Part shown: piece by piece, positions 47,716-59,402 of the stretch
Layout of the letters: every line of letters starts with the position of its first letter
Position numbering within the stretch: position 1 is the stretch's first letter
NCBI RefSeq assembly: GCF_040183065.1
Contig: NC_091119.1
Location: 101,985,774 to 102,049,773 of the forward strand
Reading direction: 5' to 3'
Source: Periplaneta americana
Lineage: Eukaryota > Arthropoda > Insecta > Blattodea > Blattidae
Length of the DNA: 64,000 bases
Made by a program: the position numbers and the translations under genes
Notes under the pieces: model-generated
What the model was told of the DNA's origin: nothing
Databases searched by the model: none
What the model saw: only the letters and a program-made list of their open reading frames with translations

Positions 47716-48049
47716 ATATATTTCAAGGGAGAAAACAAGTGGTGGGGTGCATGGCCAAGAAAAAAATTACCATGACAGCACTGACCAAACCTAACCTGTT
47801 ACAGACTCATGTATGCAAGGTGAAGAAGCTGAGTATGAAGGAAACTACCTCAGCGCTAATCAAGATTTTCAGGTATATCTCCCTGCAAAGTTGATTTGAA
47901 TAATTTCTAGGGAAAAATTGTTCCGGGGCCGGGCATCGAACCTGGGATCTTTGGTTTAACGTACCAACGCTCTACCAACTGAGCTACCCGGGAACTCTAC
48001 CCGGCACCGATATATTTCAAGGGAGAAAACAAGGGGTGGGGTACATGGC
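47716..48049. repeat. 40-bp direct repeats flanking a tRNA-like unit
   Basis: The 40-bp stretch from 47716 (atatatttcaagggagaaaa...) recurs at 48010-48049 with about two differences, 294 bp apart. Between them is a tRNA-like sequence. It is too long for a usual retroelement target duplication, so a local tandem duplication is as likely. Confidence 0.7.
47920..47995 (-). repeat. tRNA-like sequence (anticodon loop reads GTT)
   Basis: Minus strand: gttcccgggtagctcagttg start, D arm gctc...gagc, anticodon stem ttggt/accaa with loop acgttaa, T loop ttcgatg, and a 3' ccggaac that pairs with the 5' end apart from one base. It has near-complete cloverleaf pairing but C at position 33, so a SINE head or tRNA pseudogene is more likely than a working tRNA gene. 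Confidence 0.55.
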
Positions 48050-50320
48050 ATGGTGCAGCGCTAGTTTAACTCTTATAGATGAACTATATATATATATATA
48101 TATAAAGAACTTCAAGTGTCAATATTGTCTCAAAGGTTTCTGTGTAACAAACTTCATTTAGAAATGTCCATCTGCGATTATGTTAACTGCAGAAGAAGGA
48201 AGAAATATTGTCGTAATATGAAGTTACTCAAATTTTCAATCAAGGGCAAGGAAAGGCTACAAAAATTATTTTTGATTTCACCCTTATAAATTGAAAGATT
48301 TTCACTTCAGAAATCACCGTAACTAGCTCAGCACTAGTTTATGTAATTTAAGGACCAGTATAAATGAAATTTGATTAAAGTGAGAAAGAAATTCGTAAGG
48401 GAGGCGATCTGGAGGGATTGAGGTTGTCTGCTAATTCGTTACAAACAACTATTATAGATTATTTCATTTGACTAACGATGATTTGTAGAGAGCAAAATAC
48501 CTCAGTAGGGTAAAGAATCTAAATCAGTACGTTTATGAGAACGGATATAAAAGTGTCAGGAAAATAACAGAATTACCGTATATTGCAATTAACTCTGCAT
48601 TGGCAGAGAAACCGCACAGGGTATCGTAAATCTGGCGAAAATTAGAAAATTGTGTAAAAAAATGCATTCAGAGCGAATTTTCCAGCCTGATATCATCTCG
48701 CCCACGTTATGGACATAATTCAATACCGTAAGACTGATATGAAACGAATACTAGAACAATTTGTTAACCAAAGACGATGTTCAGTAGTTGTTTAACAACA
48801 TACAGAGCAAATAAAAACACAAACGCATATTCTAGCAATAGTTCAGATGAAAAGAAAATGATTAGTACGACCGCTTATTCGTAAAAAGAACACTGCCAGC
48901 TGTGTAGCCTACATGAAGCAATATATCAGGCCTACATTATGAACACGTTGAATTTAATGTGGACGAGAAACGTACAGTTATTATTTATCTGCTTCCATAT
49001 CGCATCATATAATACACCTGTAAAATGAAAACATGTAGGCCTAGCAAAGAGGAAACATGTTTGGGGAGGAGGAAGTTGTAATTCTTCCCCTATCGGATAA
49101 ATTTCAGAAGAGGAATACCTGCTTTTCCTTCATATTAAAAAATTGTAATCTTGTGCACACAAAATAAATTAGTGCCTTTTCGTGAGCATGATGATGTGCA
49201 TTCAACAAACGCAGACAAATCTGTTCTTTTTAGTATTTTGTGTTAATTGTTGCTAGTGAGATATTGTATACTGAAAATTAAAAACAATTAGATATCGTAC
49301 ATCAAATGATGACAGATTATATATTGAACGCAAACAACATTATATCAGCCATGTACCAAAATGTCATCTATGTGTGTTGATGAATTGGGTAAAACAAGCT
49401 TCTGTAGGCTACAATTTAGCAACACATCAAAGTAACATAATCTCACATTACAATGAGAAAGAAATTTGGAGGTGGCATGACGTAAAAAAGTCATGCCACA
49501 GTCGTATTACTCTATGTACTTTCAGGTACTCTGCCATCTAGTGTTGGTTATTGCAAGCTCATTTCTCGACACTAGCGACGCATAGCGTCCGTTATTTTCC
49601 AGTTGCGTCTAAATTTAATATAAGCTTGGTCAATCTGTTTTATATATGATCTAGGGTCTCAGTCACAAGACTGTGGTCTCACGTCAGTGCCATAGTCTTT
49701 TGCTGTATTAGTTTTCAAGTGTTGCCTATCCTGAAAACGCTACAGTACAGTATCTACATCTGTGTGAGAAGTTGAAACAGAGTGGTTTGTTTTGGTGTTG
49801 TTGGCGCGATAATTATTTGTTATTGTTTTGCGCAATACGGCTTTATGATATTGTATATGTTGTAAATTATAATTTTAAACCGTTTTAGTATAAATACAAT
49901 GATAGGATAAATAGTTGAGAGGCAATATATTTAGTAGGCATAGTGTGAATAGTTCACAGGCAGTGTGTATAGTACGTACAGAGTAAATAATTTTTAGGAA
50001 TATAGGTTAGGTTACACTCACCTCAAATGTAGGCTAACAGTGTATATAGTGTATATTTCTTCATTAGGTTAGTAAAAACAAGGTGTGTACTGTGCTATCT
50101 ATTATCTAGTGTATTATTAATATTTCTGCGATGGGAAATTGGTCTAATTCTAAAAAGGCAAAAGCCAAATCTGCAATTTTATTGCTGCCAGGCGGACAAA
50201 AAATAGGGTCAATCTAGAGTTTCCAACAGCCACTTCCAACGGACTCGTAACGAATATTTACACGTTAATTACTGGGATTGTGGCGCTGGAAATCAATTTT
50301 GAACACTTTTATCACAGCCA
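48050..50320. other. unassigned intergenic DNA
   Basis: A (TA)n tract at about 48087-48104, a hairpin at 49472-49499 (gtggcatgac arms) and ggttagg phrases near 50007. No gene is supported. Confidence 0.45.
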
Positions 50321-50511
50321 CTTCTTCTTCTTCTTCTTTTTCTCCTTCTTCTTCTCCTCCTTCTTCTCCTTCTTCTTCCCGATGCTATATCGATCCTTCT
50401 TTCGTTTTTGGTGTTGTGAGTGTCTTGTGAAACAATTATCACTGTAATTTCAAAGTATATTGAGAGTCGGACTGTGTATTTTTTTAAATTACATTTTACA
50501 AATCTTCATGT

Positions 50512-50733
50512 TCATATATATATATATAAGGGTTTTCCTATCTGGATTTCATTTTCAACTGGTATGTCTGGAATCTTCCAGGGTCCAAATCCTAGTTTTT
50601 GGCTGATCTCGTGTATTATTTGGTCTAGGGATTGTTTGTGTAGTTGACATTGAAAGAACATATGGTTTATTTCTCCTGACTGTTGTTGACAGTCACACAA
50701 AGAAGATTCTCCCCTTCCAATGAGGTATAGGTA
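50512..50733 (-). pseudogene. LINE ORF2 C-terminus
   Basis: CDCQQQSGEINHMFFQCQLH is a C-terminal Cys/His motif typical of Jockey-group LINEs, followed by GFGPWKIPDIPVENEIQIGK. It corresponds residue for residue to the frame at 7741-7956. The 3' UTR runs to the GAA-rich end at 50321. Confidence 0.88.
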
Positions 50734-51964
50734 CTGTCATTGCAAGTTATCTTGAACCTTACATCCCCTAAGTCTGTCTTTGGAACTGCTCGGTACGGCG
50801 TGTACTCATCAACGTAACGACACGGCAAAGATGCCCCTCCCTCAGGTAACGTGACTCTTTTCAAAAAACGTTGGTTCTTCTACCTTACGGCTCTTTACTG
50901 TAAAAGAACTTGGTTCAATACAGACATCATCTTCTCTCGATACGCCGGTTTTGAGAGGAGAACATAGTTTCATAGCAAGCTTTAATTAACCTGTAATGAG
51001 TAAGTATTTATATATAATCGTGTGTACACTCCTCTCTCATCCGGGCTGGGGACCGGCAATGGAGGAGTTACTACAGCTACTTCTATACATTATATAGGCC
51101 TGCATGACTTATACCTTCAGCTAATATGTACATATTCTTATAACAATATTTTACAGGCTTATTATTTGAATTTACATTATTTTACAATTATACACAATCC
51201 ATATCCCTATCATTGCTGCCATCATCGCTTGTTTCAAAATTAATTATTTCGCCAATGGCATCATTCATTCGGAATTATCTTCTTAATCGTAGGTACTACT
51301 TTCTGAACAAGATAGAATTCTTCGATTGTATCCCGAATAACATGTTGATCGAAGTCGTCCACTTCAACTTTACACAAGTCTAATTCTGGAATGAAATAAT
51401 ATGTTTAGTAGAACTATAAGAAAATAATAACTTGCAACAGTAATTCGTTATGTCGCTCTCAATACACACACTATTTTACATAACTATTATAGCAATAATT
51501 TTTAAACATTAGATACCTATTCTTTCCCGGAGTAGTGTGAGGTTCATTCGGTTGTAATTCAATATTATTTTTAATTCTGTTCACAGAACTAATACTTTTG
51601 CCAGAGTATTTAGCTGCTCTCTCATATTCCTTAGCAAGAGGTTCCAGCAAATATATGTTTAATTTTTCCTCCTCGCAACGCTTAATTTTATTATATTTGC
51701 GATAATTTCTCTTTCTCGGCTATAGATAACAGCGTTACTTTTTCTCCGCAGTGGTGTGATTTCACCATAATTACTACCCTATGGTTGCTACTCCATGGTA
51801 ACACTACTGGTACACAGTGAAGGAAATAGTACTATGTTTCTTGACAAGAGATTATGCTGTGGAGCATGCGCAAACAACTCAGTTGGCTCCACCCTCGTTA
51901 CGCTCTTCCTTCCCTCTGCCCCTCTGACCCCGCTCAGAAGGTTCAAGATAACTTGCAATAACAG
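50734..51964 (-). mobile_element. Tc1/mariner-superfamily element inserted in the LINE
   Basis: Ends ctgtcattgcaagttatctt and, reversed at the right, ctgttattgcaagttatctt. TA on both sides (50732-50733, 51965-51966). The intact LINE copy at 7685 shows the empty site, aaaatatctgcatctcat, confirming a TA duplication. Inside, minus-strand remnants (51245-51720) encode the transposase N-terminus only. Confidence 0.9.
51245..51720 (-). pseudogene. mariner-like transposase N-terminal remnant
   Basis: Minus strand, broken frames: EEKLNIYLLEPLAKEYERAA, KYSGKSISSVNRIKNN, then KVEVDDFDQHVIRDTIEEFY and VPTIKKI. The order (helix-turn-helix, then a DDFD..I..I.EFY..K..PT block) matches the DNA-binding part of a common insect IS630/Tc1/mariner transposase. 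The catalytic part is absent. Confidence 0.7.
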
Positions 51965-51966
51965 TA

Positions 51967-53126
51967 TTTTGGAGTTACTGTTGCATTATGTTTTAGTTTG
52001 TTACTGAAATGAATGGTCGTGTTAATTTTTTGTGTAACTAGGCCTACCATGGTTTGTCTGCCTGTGTGGCTTCTGTGTTTGTCTTATATTTTGTTTTATT
52101 AAGTCAGTGATCTGAATATTTATTGATGAGGCAGGGTTGGACGTTATGGCTGCTTTCGCAAGAGAGTCTGCAATCTCATTACCTTGTATGCTTTTATGTC
52201 CCGGTATCCAAATTAATTTTATTTTGTTCTCCTTTCCTATGTTATATATAACTGTTTGATGTTTATTACTATCCAGGGGGGTCTTCGCAGAAAGGGCATT
52301 ATTTTTTATTTTTTGTAATGCACTCAGTGAATCACGAATATGAGTATAGCTTTTCCTGTTAGGTGCTTTGCTGAGATAGGACCTGCCGAATTGCAAATAA
52401 TTCTGCTCTGCAGATGGATGACTGTTTGTGGAGTTTGATTTTCCCTCTACCTGCTGTTGTTGTATTTACAAATGCTGCACCCATCCCCATGTCAGATTTG
52501 GATCCACAGTGTAAATCTGCACTTTGTTGGGCTCCTGTTCTTCCATGTTGGTTATAAATTCTCAGAATCGTTGTCCCGTATTTGTCTCTTGTTTATTGAA
52601 GGTTGTGGTGTCTGTATGTATGCTTTTTTGGAAAACCTCATACTGAATGCAATACAGTGGAAAGCGAGGAAAGATTGGACAATGTAGAGTGCGGTAATAT
52701 TCTGTAAAAGTTTGGATTATTTGGGGAATTTGATATGGTATAGGATGTTCGCTGTTTTGGGTTAAGTGTGTGATTCCTTTGAGCTTGTTGTATATTGGCC
52801 TGTGGCATGCTAACTTTCTCCTGTGATGTAACGACTGGTAGTTTATTGTCTTAGTACAGAAAGGGTATGTGGTTTGCCACTTATACCCAGGATTTGTTTT
52901 GCTACCTGGTAGTGGATTGAATTTAGTTGTGCTTCTATTTGGGCCTGAGGCTTTGGTAATATGGCCATGGTGTAGTCTTGTAGTGCTATCAAGAAGTTGT
53001 TGTATAGTAGGTGAAATACCATAGGGTGATTTCCCCAATATCTGCTGATCATATACTTGAATATTATTGCTCTCCGTTTTAATTTCTGAAGGAGGTTTGA
53101 GTAATGTGTTTTTCCAGAGAAGTTAC
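51967..53126 (-). pseudogene. LINE RT end and RNase H domain
   Basis: From 53100 down: RT thumb-like region (SPTIQQLLDSTTRLHHGHIT) and, at 52022-52396, the RNase H domain with SYTHIRDSLSALQKIKNNAL and KIKLIWIPGHKSIQGNEIAD. DS and D in these blocks are catalytic RNase H positions. There are at least two frame breaks. It continues the RT piece at 55869-56970. Confidence 0.85.
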
Positions 53127-53574
53127 ATATGGGCCGTAAGAATAAAGTTGAGCATATCCTTTTACTCTATTATTTTGAAGGATGTGCTTCAGATTTTAAT
53201 AATAAAATGCAGAGCACAACCTTCTCCTCCTGATGACGCAACAGGAAAAGAGCACTTGCTTCACAGGAAGAAGCATTTGCTTGGAGAGCAACCTCTTGCT
53301 TCAAAATTAGAAAAAATGTATGAATAAAGTGAAGCATATCCTTCGATTCAGAAGCATATCCTTCTAAAAAGTGAAGTCTGGTCAGGAGCAGACTCATCTC
53401 TGTGACGGTTGAATTACCAGTCGTATTACGACGTGAAAAGTACTACAAATTATGGTGGTGTGCTGTTAGGGAGCAGTATAAGAGTTTATATACACTTCAT
53501 GAAGAAAATGACCTATGGATTAACCCATTTTCTGGAAGAAACAAGGGAGAAGAGTAGGGGCATTCTCGGAAATA

Positions 53575-54045
53575 GCCGCCTCTTTAGCCCAAGTGCTAGC
53601 TGCTGTTTTCAATCCAGGAAGCCCGGATTCGATCCCCATCCAGATCATGATGGAAATTGTGGTGGAAAAATCAGACGTTGCAAAGGATTTTCTCGGGATA
53701 CTCCCGTTTCTCTCTATCATTTCATTTCATCTATTATCTGCAATAGTAAAAATAGGTTAGTGTAAAGTCTTGGGAGTTTCCGATGTTGGGGCCTGGAGCT
53801 CTCAGGTTTATAAGGCTACTCGTCATGAAACGAGACCTGGCTGCATCTGGAGCTGAGGCAGGTTGGCCAACTTATCAGCATCGGATTCACGAATGCCACC
53901 GAAGCCACTGTCGGACTTGGATAATTATCGGATATAGGCCTACAGAGCTCACAGTGGACCAAACCGTGCCTAAGCGTGCGGACTCGTATCGGATCCAGCC
54001 CTCTTAAAGCCAGCCAGACATCCTCGGAAATGAAGATGATGATTT
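53575..54045 (+). repeat. tRNA-derived SINE-D
   Basis: Head tagcccaagtgctagctgc with B box ggattcgatcccc near 53626; long body with 'ctttctctatcatttcattt' and 'ggcctggagctctcagg', ending in 'gaaatgaagatgatgatttt'. Frames across it (118 and 74 codons) are shadows of the SINE. Confidence 0.7.
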
Positions 54046-54156
54046 TATTTTATTTATTATTTATTTTTTGCAGTTTATGGTCGATCCGAGATTCTAATCA
54101 GGTATTGCAGAAGAGGTGGTTATACATGGCACCACTATGAGTAAAACAGTTATTTT

Positions 54157-54502
54157 AGTGTAAAAGTAAAAGTAAATCTATGGCACTACAGCCCATGAAG
54201 GGCCAAGACCGACCAGCCGGCTGCTGGCCTCACGTCCCAAAGCCGAAGCAGAGATGGACGATCATCCAACCAGAATGGAGATATTGTGTGGTTAGCACGA
54301 TGATCCCTCCAGCAGTTATAGCTGGTTTGCAAAACCGGATTTTCGCTACCTATCGTAGCTCCCCAAGTGTGATCACCGGTCCCATACACTGGCCGAAATT
54401 TCATGAGAAAATTTCTTCCTCCATGAAGACTCGAACCAGTGCTCATTCCGTAACGCGAGTCCTAGGCAGGATTCCTTAGATCACGACGCCACGGCGCGGG
54501 AC
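54157..54502 (-). repeat. tRNA-derived SINE-C
   Basis: On the minus strand the head starts ggtcccgcgccgtggcgtcg with B box ggttcgagtcttc near 54431. The end is the 'ctgtagtgccatagatttac' side at 54157-54200. I recall similar sequence from many insect genomes but could not check that here. Confidence 0.72.
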
Positions 54503-55868
54503 CTTAACGGAAAAAGTGAACATATGGCTCAAGTTGTCAACATCATTACAAGATACGTACAACTGTTGTAATAACTGAATAGTTATAGAAATTTAGTTTT
54601 CCGAATGCTATTAGTGTATTAGATTGGACTTTTGTGTATTCCTAAACCTACACAGCATGCTGGTATGATCATGAAATGATGAGCATGTTGCAGGCTACAT
54701 GCAATGCAAAAGAACGCTTTACGAGTGTTACAGCTAGTTGGCCAGGGTCCGTCCATGACTGTAGAATAAGGAAAAATTCATCAGTTCGTGATGTGTGAAG
54801 TGGATTTAAAAATACTGTCCTATTGGGTGAAGGCTTGGAACCATGGCTCATGATATCATATCGAAATCGGATTTTAAAATAAGGGGACAGCTATTTTATA
54901 ATAGAACTTTCATTTGGCCAACTAAGAAGTAGGTTTTCTATTCTACAATACGCCTGTACAATTGCTGCCTCAAACGTCCAAACAATCATTGTTTGTTGCA
55001 TTGTGTTGCACAATGTAGGCTAGAGAAGTACCTACATGATCATGACTATGACTTTACAGAAAATATACAGGATTTAAATGAAGATGAAAATACTTTAGAG
55101 CCTGAGGAACCTGCCACTGGAAGGACTTCAAATGTATTCACGTCATTGCATTGACATAATTTTTCTACTCGTATTTTATTGATGCACATAGATTAACGCA
55201 GAAACGTTAATTAACTATCATTATTTCTCACACTCATAGTAGGCGCAATAATATTTAATAATGCTATTATGACCACTGCAAAGACGCATGTTAGGAGGTA
55301 GCTATTAGTATGCCGAATTTTCTTCGAAATATTTTATCATTTTCTGAAATGCTGTCTCTTTTTCTTCTCCTTTGCACTTCCGGAAATTGTGACTTTTTTT
55401 TCTAATATTCCGGGATGTGTAGCCTGCAAATATCATTGTACTTTCAAGGGGCGCACAGCTACTGCCGCGGCGCGCCGTCTGAATCAGAAGATCCAGTTTT
55501 AACCACGCGGAATCTTTATCTAGTTGTGATTGAAATGAGTGTAGTTTATTAGCATTAGAAGAAAAGTTGCTGAGTCATTGGGAGGCCTACCGTGGCTGCT
55601 TATCGAATTTCTTTATGAAACCGAACACCCGCACTCAGTTGACAAAGAGCACCGACAAATACACAGTATTGCAACATGAAACGTCACAACAACTTTTATG
55701 AGCACATGCTCCTGTCTTAGAAGCAGAAGGTTGAAGGATAAGGTAGAGGTTATTCTTACAATTCGAAGCATATGCTCATACTTCAACCTCTTGCTTCGAA
55801 GCATAACCTTATACTTCAACCTCTTGCTTCGAAGGAAATCCTTCAGTTTTATTCATATGGCCCCATAT

Positions 55869-56970
55869 CTACACCCAGGATTTTGATACAGGTTTGGGAT
55901 CTAGTCTGTGTTTCTGGATTTCTGTTTCATTCCATAAGTAAGGGCGCTTTCGTCTTTTATGGAATATGATATGTTTACTTTTCCTAGGATTTATTGTTAG
56001 TCCTTGTTGATTAAGGTAAAACTGGATGGTCTCAATGTCTTCTTGAATGTATTGTTTGAGATTTTCTGTAGGTTTGTCTTGGAGATTTTGGTTGTTATAA
56101 TATAAGCTTATATGTCATCTGTGAAAATTAGTATGTTGCTTTTTTGTAGTGGGAGCTGTGATAGGTCCATGATGTAAATGGTGAAAAGTATTGGACTGAG
56201 CGACGAACCCTGTGGTATTCCTAAGTTGGTAATTCTGGTTGTTGTGTTTCCATAGGCTGGCGGGAAGGACACAGTTCTATTGGTCATGAGATTAATGATG
56301 ACTTTAATTATATCTGGCGGGAGTAAAATTTTTTTCAATTTCTTGTTGTAGACTTAAGAGTATCACTGAATCATAGGCTTTTGATATGTCCATCGCTTCT
56401 AGATTGAGATGTTGTCTTTGGGTCCATACTGATAAAATATATAAGACTATATGCAATAAACAATGTGTTGTATTGTGTCCCTTTCTATATCCATATTGAC
56501 ATTTGGGCCATTGTCCCATTCTTTCCATATAGAATGATATTCATTGTGTTAGAATTTTTTCATATATTTTCCTTACGGTATTTGTTAGGATTATTGGACG
56601 AAAATCTTGTGCCTGGAATCCTGTCATTCCTGGTTTTTGTATGGGTATGAAATAATATTGTCTCCATGAATTAGGGATCGCATTTTGTTTTAGAATATGT
56701 GTGTATGCTTTTGCTAATATTGTATAGTATTTGTCAGGCAAATTTTTCACAATTTCGTAAGAGATTCCATCAGGTCCCGTGGCCATTCCTTTTTGCACTG
56801 TTTGTAGAGCTATTTTAATTTCTTCAGGCGTGATGTCTGTTGTGAGGTTATCTGCCACCCTGTCATAAATGAAATGTGGCAAGCGGTTTTTATTCTGGAC
56901 CTCATCTGGTGCGATCATGTTTATGAAATCCTCCTATAACTTAGGGTGTCTGGGTATAATGGAGTTTTGG
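55869..56970 (-). pseudogene. LINE reverse transcriptase
   Basis: Minus strand: EIKIALQTVQKGMATGPDGI, DFRPIILTNTVRKIYEKIL, GYRKGHNTTHCLL, motif A EAMDISKAYDSV, then NLGIPQGSSLSPILFTIYIM and FTDDI where FADD is usual. The blocks lie in three frames, so several indels separate them. Both aspartates of the catalytic DD are kept, but the frame is not. Confidence 0.9.
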
Positions 56971-58219
56971 CAGCGGCGGATTTTCAGGGGAGGCAAGGGA
57001 GGCCGAGCCTCCCCTAATATTTTACCAGAACACAATATGGCAATAATAATTCCAGCTGAATTAACATCACAGACAAGTTACAGCAAATGACGAACATTTT
57101 TCCTTTTATATTAATTTTACTATTCACTATGACTAAGATGTAAGTTACGTAAAGTCGACCACATCCAGTTTGTGATGACCGCTCGCTATACTGTAGATAG
57201 TACAAATAATTCGTACTGGAAAATAACAGATAGCGCTGTACCTGTGTAGTCGACATCTAGCAGCCTGCTGTGTCTATGCGAGAGCAGGAGAGAGGAGTCG
57301 GCTACATGACGCTACTCCCCAGTAACCATGGCAACAGCAGTTCAACCAATAAGATAGCTGGTTAGAAGAGTGTTTAAACTTGATAAAACGCGCGAGGGGA
57401 GCCGATTTGGAGACGTCCTACCCACCGCTGACAACTGTACTGCTTATAGTCACAGCTGGTTTCGGCTGTGTTGGGAAGCTCTCTCTCTTTCTCTCTTCTT
57501 GATTTTAGAAAATTGAGTCATGTGTTGTTAGTTTTCTCTCCCAGTGTAAAAGTTTTCATTTATGTTGTTAGATTTTTCTCTTGTTTGCAGGTGTTCTTGT
57601 TATTTTATTCTTTTGTGTTACAAGATGTATATGATATATTTACTTCTACAGTATTTTAAATATATCGAGAGTTTAGAAACAAATGCAGATTTGTCTCTAG
57701 TTTCTTCTAGTAGCAATTATTCAGTATGCTGTGACCTATTTGATCGGTTTGCAAAGAAAGAGGAACATCGAGTTAATTTGCTGTAAAATTAGACTATGTA
57801 ATAGTAATGAGCAAGCCCCGGATTCTTAGGTTCGAATCAATTTTGTTGCTGCTCTGGAAATATTGCTTTTCTTATTCGTTTTATGTAGCAAAGCGTAACA
57901 TTCTTAAATTCAATATGACCTAAAAAGACCTAATTCGTAGGTTAGGACTTGGAGTGTCCTAAAGAGAGACAATCTTTACCAAGCCGTCGTAATAATATTA
58001 ACAGTATGTTGTTTATTTTTATTTTTTCCCGTAAAATTATATAAATTCCTAAACATAAGATTTAAAATCCTAAAACATAAATTGGAAAACCTAATTTTAA
58101 TTTCTTAAAACCTATAACTTCTGTGCTTGATAATGAGGTATGTCACAGGCCTTATATTTTTATATTCTCATCATTCACGTCTTGGCCTCCCCAACTTTCA
58201 AACTCACCACCCGCTACTG
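56971..58219. mobile_element. hAT element inserted in the LINE
   Basis: Ends cagcggcggattttcagggg and, reversed at the right, cagtagcgggtggtgagttt; both ends carry a 'gaggc' rich part. Exact 8-bp duplication agttttgg at 56963-56970 and 58220-58227. The interior has promoter-like CT-rich DNA (57475) and a 74-codon frame at 57562 that may be the start of a transposase, but no catalytic region. It is nonautonomous. Confidence 0.9.
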
Positions 58220-59345
58220 AGTTTTGGGGACTTTCTTTTCTGGTAAACCATTTTATTTGCTTCCAGACCATTGAAGTGGATGTGTGGCCTATAATTTGGG
58301 AGCAGAAGGTTTTCCAGGCCTTGCGTTTGGCATTGAGAATGAGCCTTCATATCTTTGCATGTTGTCGTTTGTAGGCAATGTAATTGGTTAAATTTTTTTT
58401 GGCGGATGAAAGTTTTTGCCATTTCTTTCCTCGTGTTGATTTCCTCCCTTATCTCCTCACTCCACCATTTGGGTTTGACAGTACTGTGCCAGTTTTTGGT
58501 CAATTTGGCTGGTTTGTTGCAATTTTCCTCAAATTGGCTGTAGTCTGTTATGATTTGCACGAGCTGCTCGATATCCACTTTTGTGCCTACCTGTATGATA
58601 ACTACTTTTGTGCTCTATTGGCGAATTGTTTGTCGCTTGATTACTTGGTTGATTGATATGGATATGGGAAAATAATCACTGCTCATATTATCCATTTTGA
58701 TTTGCCAGGTCGTAGTTGGAATGAGATTGTGTGAGAGGAAAGTGAGGTCTGGTGAGCTATTTTGCTGTCCTAATTGGCTGTCCTAACGTGTCGGATGGTC
58801 TTCATTGATTAAGGAGATGTCCTGTTGTAGGTGTTGGGCAAATTTGTATCTCAAAGAGATGCTGTTTCGAGTTATTGTGATGTGTAGATTAAAGTCTCTC
58901 ATAATGATATATTTTTTGTTGCTATTTATAGGAAAGTGATTTGTCCAGAAAGTCTGGGTTATGTGGTTGCCTGGGGCGTTGTAGATTCCAATGATTTGGT
59001 AAGCATCTATATCTATTTCTATTGTTTGAAACGAGTCATTGTAATTGGTGACAGTGCGTACGTTGTGGATGAGAATGTCCTTTCTTATCATGAATAAAAT
59101 TCCTCCACCTTCTCTTTGTAGTCTGTCTAGGCGTATGATTGTGAAACCCTGGATAGTAAATTTGTTGATGAGTGTAACCATGTTTCAGATATGAAAACTA
59201 TGTCAGGCTCTTCTTGTATAATAAATTGTTGGAATTCTACCGTTTTGTTATGAATGGTTCGGGCATTCCATTGGATTAGTTTAAGACCTCGAAGACCTTC
59301 TGGGATTTGAGCTGGAGTTTTTTTTTTTTTTGTTTTTTTTTTTTT

Positions 59346-59391
<46 letters not shown>

Positions 59392-59402
59392 CTCATTAAC
59401 AT
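58204..59402 (-). pseudogene. LINE ORF2 N-terminal endonuclease
   Basis: Minus strand: LKLIQWNARTIHNKTVEFQQ (endonuclease start with the metal-binding Asn), EEPDIVFISETWLH (catalytic Glu), REGGGILFMIRKDI, then YNAPGN and MRDFNLH, where the family has GDFN. Next comes LTKNWHSTVKPKWWSEEIRE leading to the RT. The frame is broken near 59180 and 58780. Confidence 0.88.

Larger units (their letters stand above)
53127..55868. mobile_element. large TIR element inserted in the LINE
   Basis: Ends tatgggccgtaagaataaag (left, near 53129) and, reversed at the right, tatggggccatatgaataaa. Both end zones are full of diverged 'gaagcatatcctt' / 'cttgcttcgaag' units in both directions. The middle contains two tRNA-derived SINEs (53575-54045 and 54157-54502) and no recognisable transposase. 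The target duplication could not be fixed. Confidence 0.75.

Noticed and set aside
47920-47995. Functional tRNA-Asn gene
   Set aside because: Anticodon loop has C at position 33, acceptor stem has a mismatch, and it lies in a duplicated repeat unit. Kept as tRNA-like repeat.
50131-50217. Short frame starting MGNWSNSKKAKAKSAILLLP
   Set aside because: Only 28 codons before a stop, and no recognised family. It might be a 5' exon or a retroelement start, but nothing supports either.
53409-53765. 118-codon open frame
   Set aside because: It overlaps the tRNA-derived SINE at 53575, with no protein family signature.
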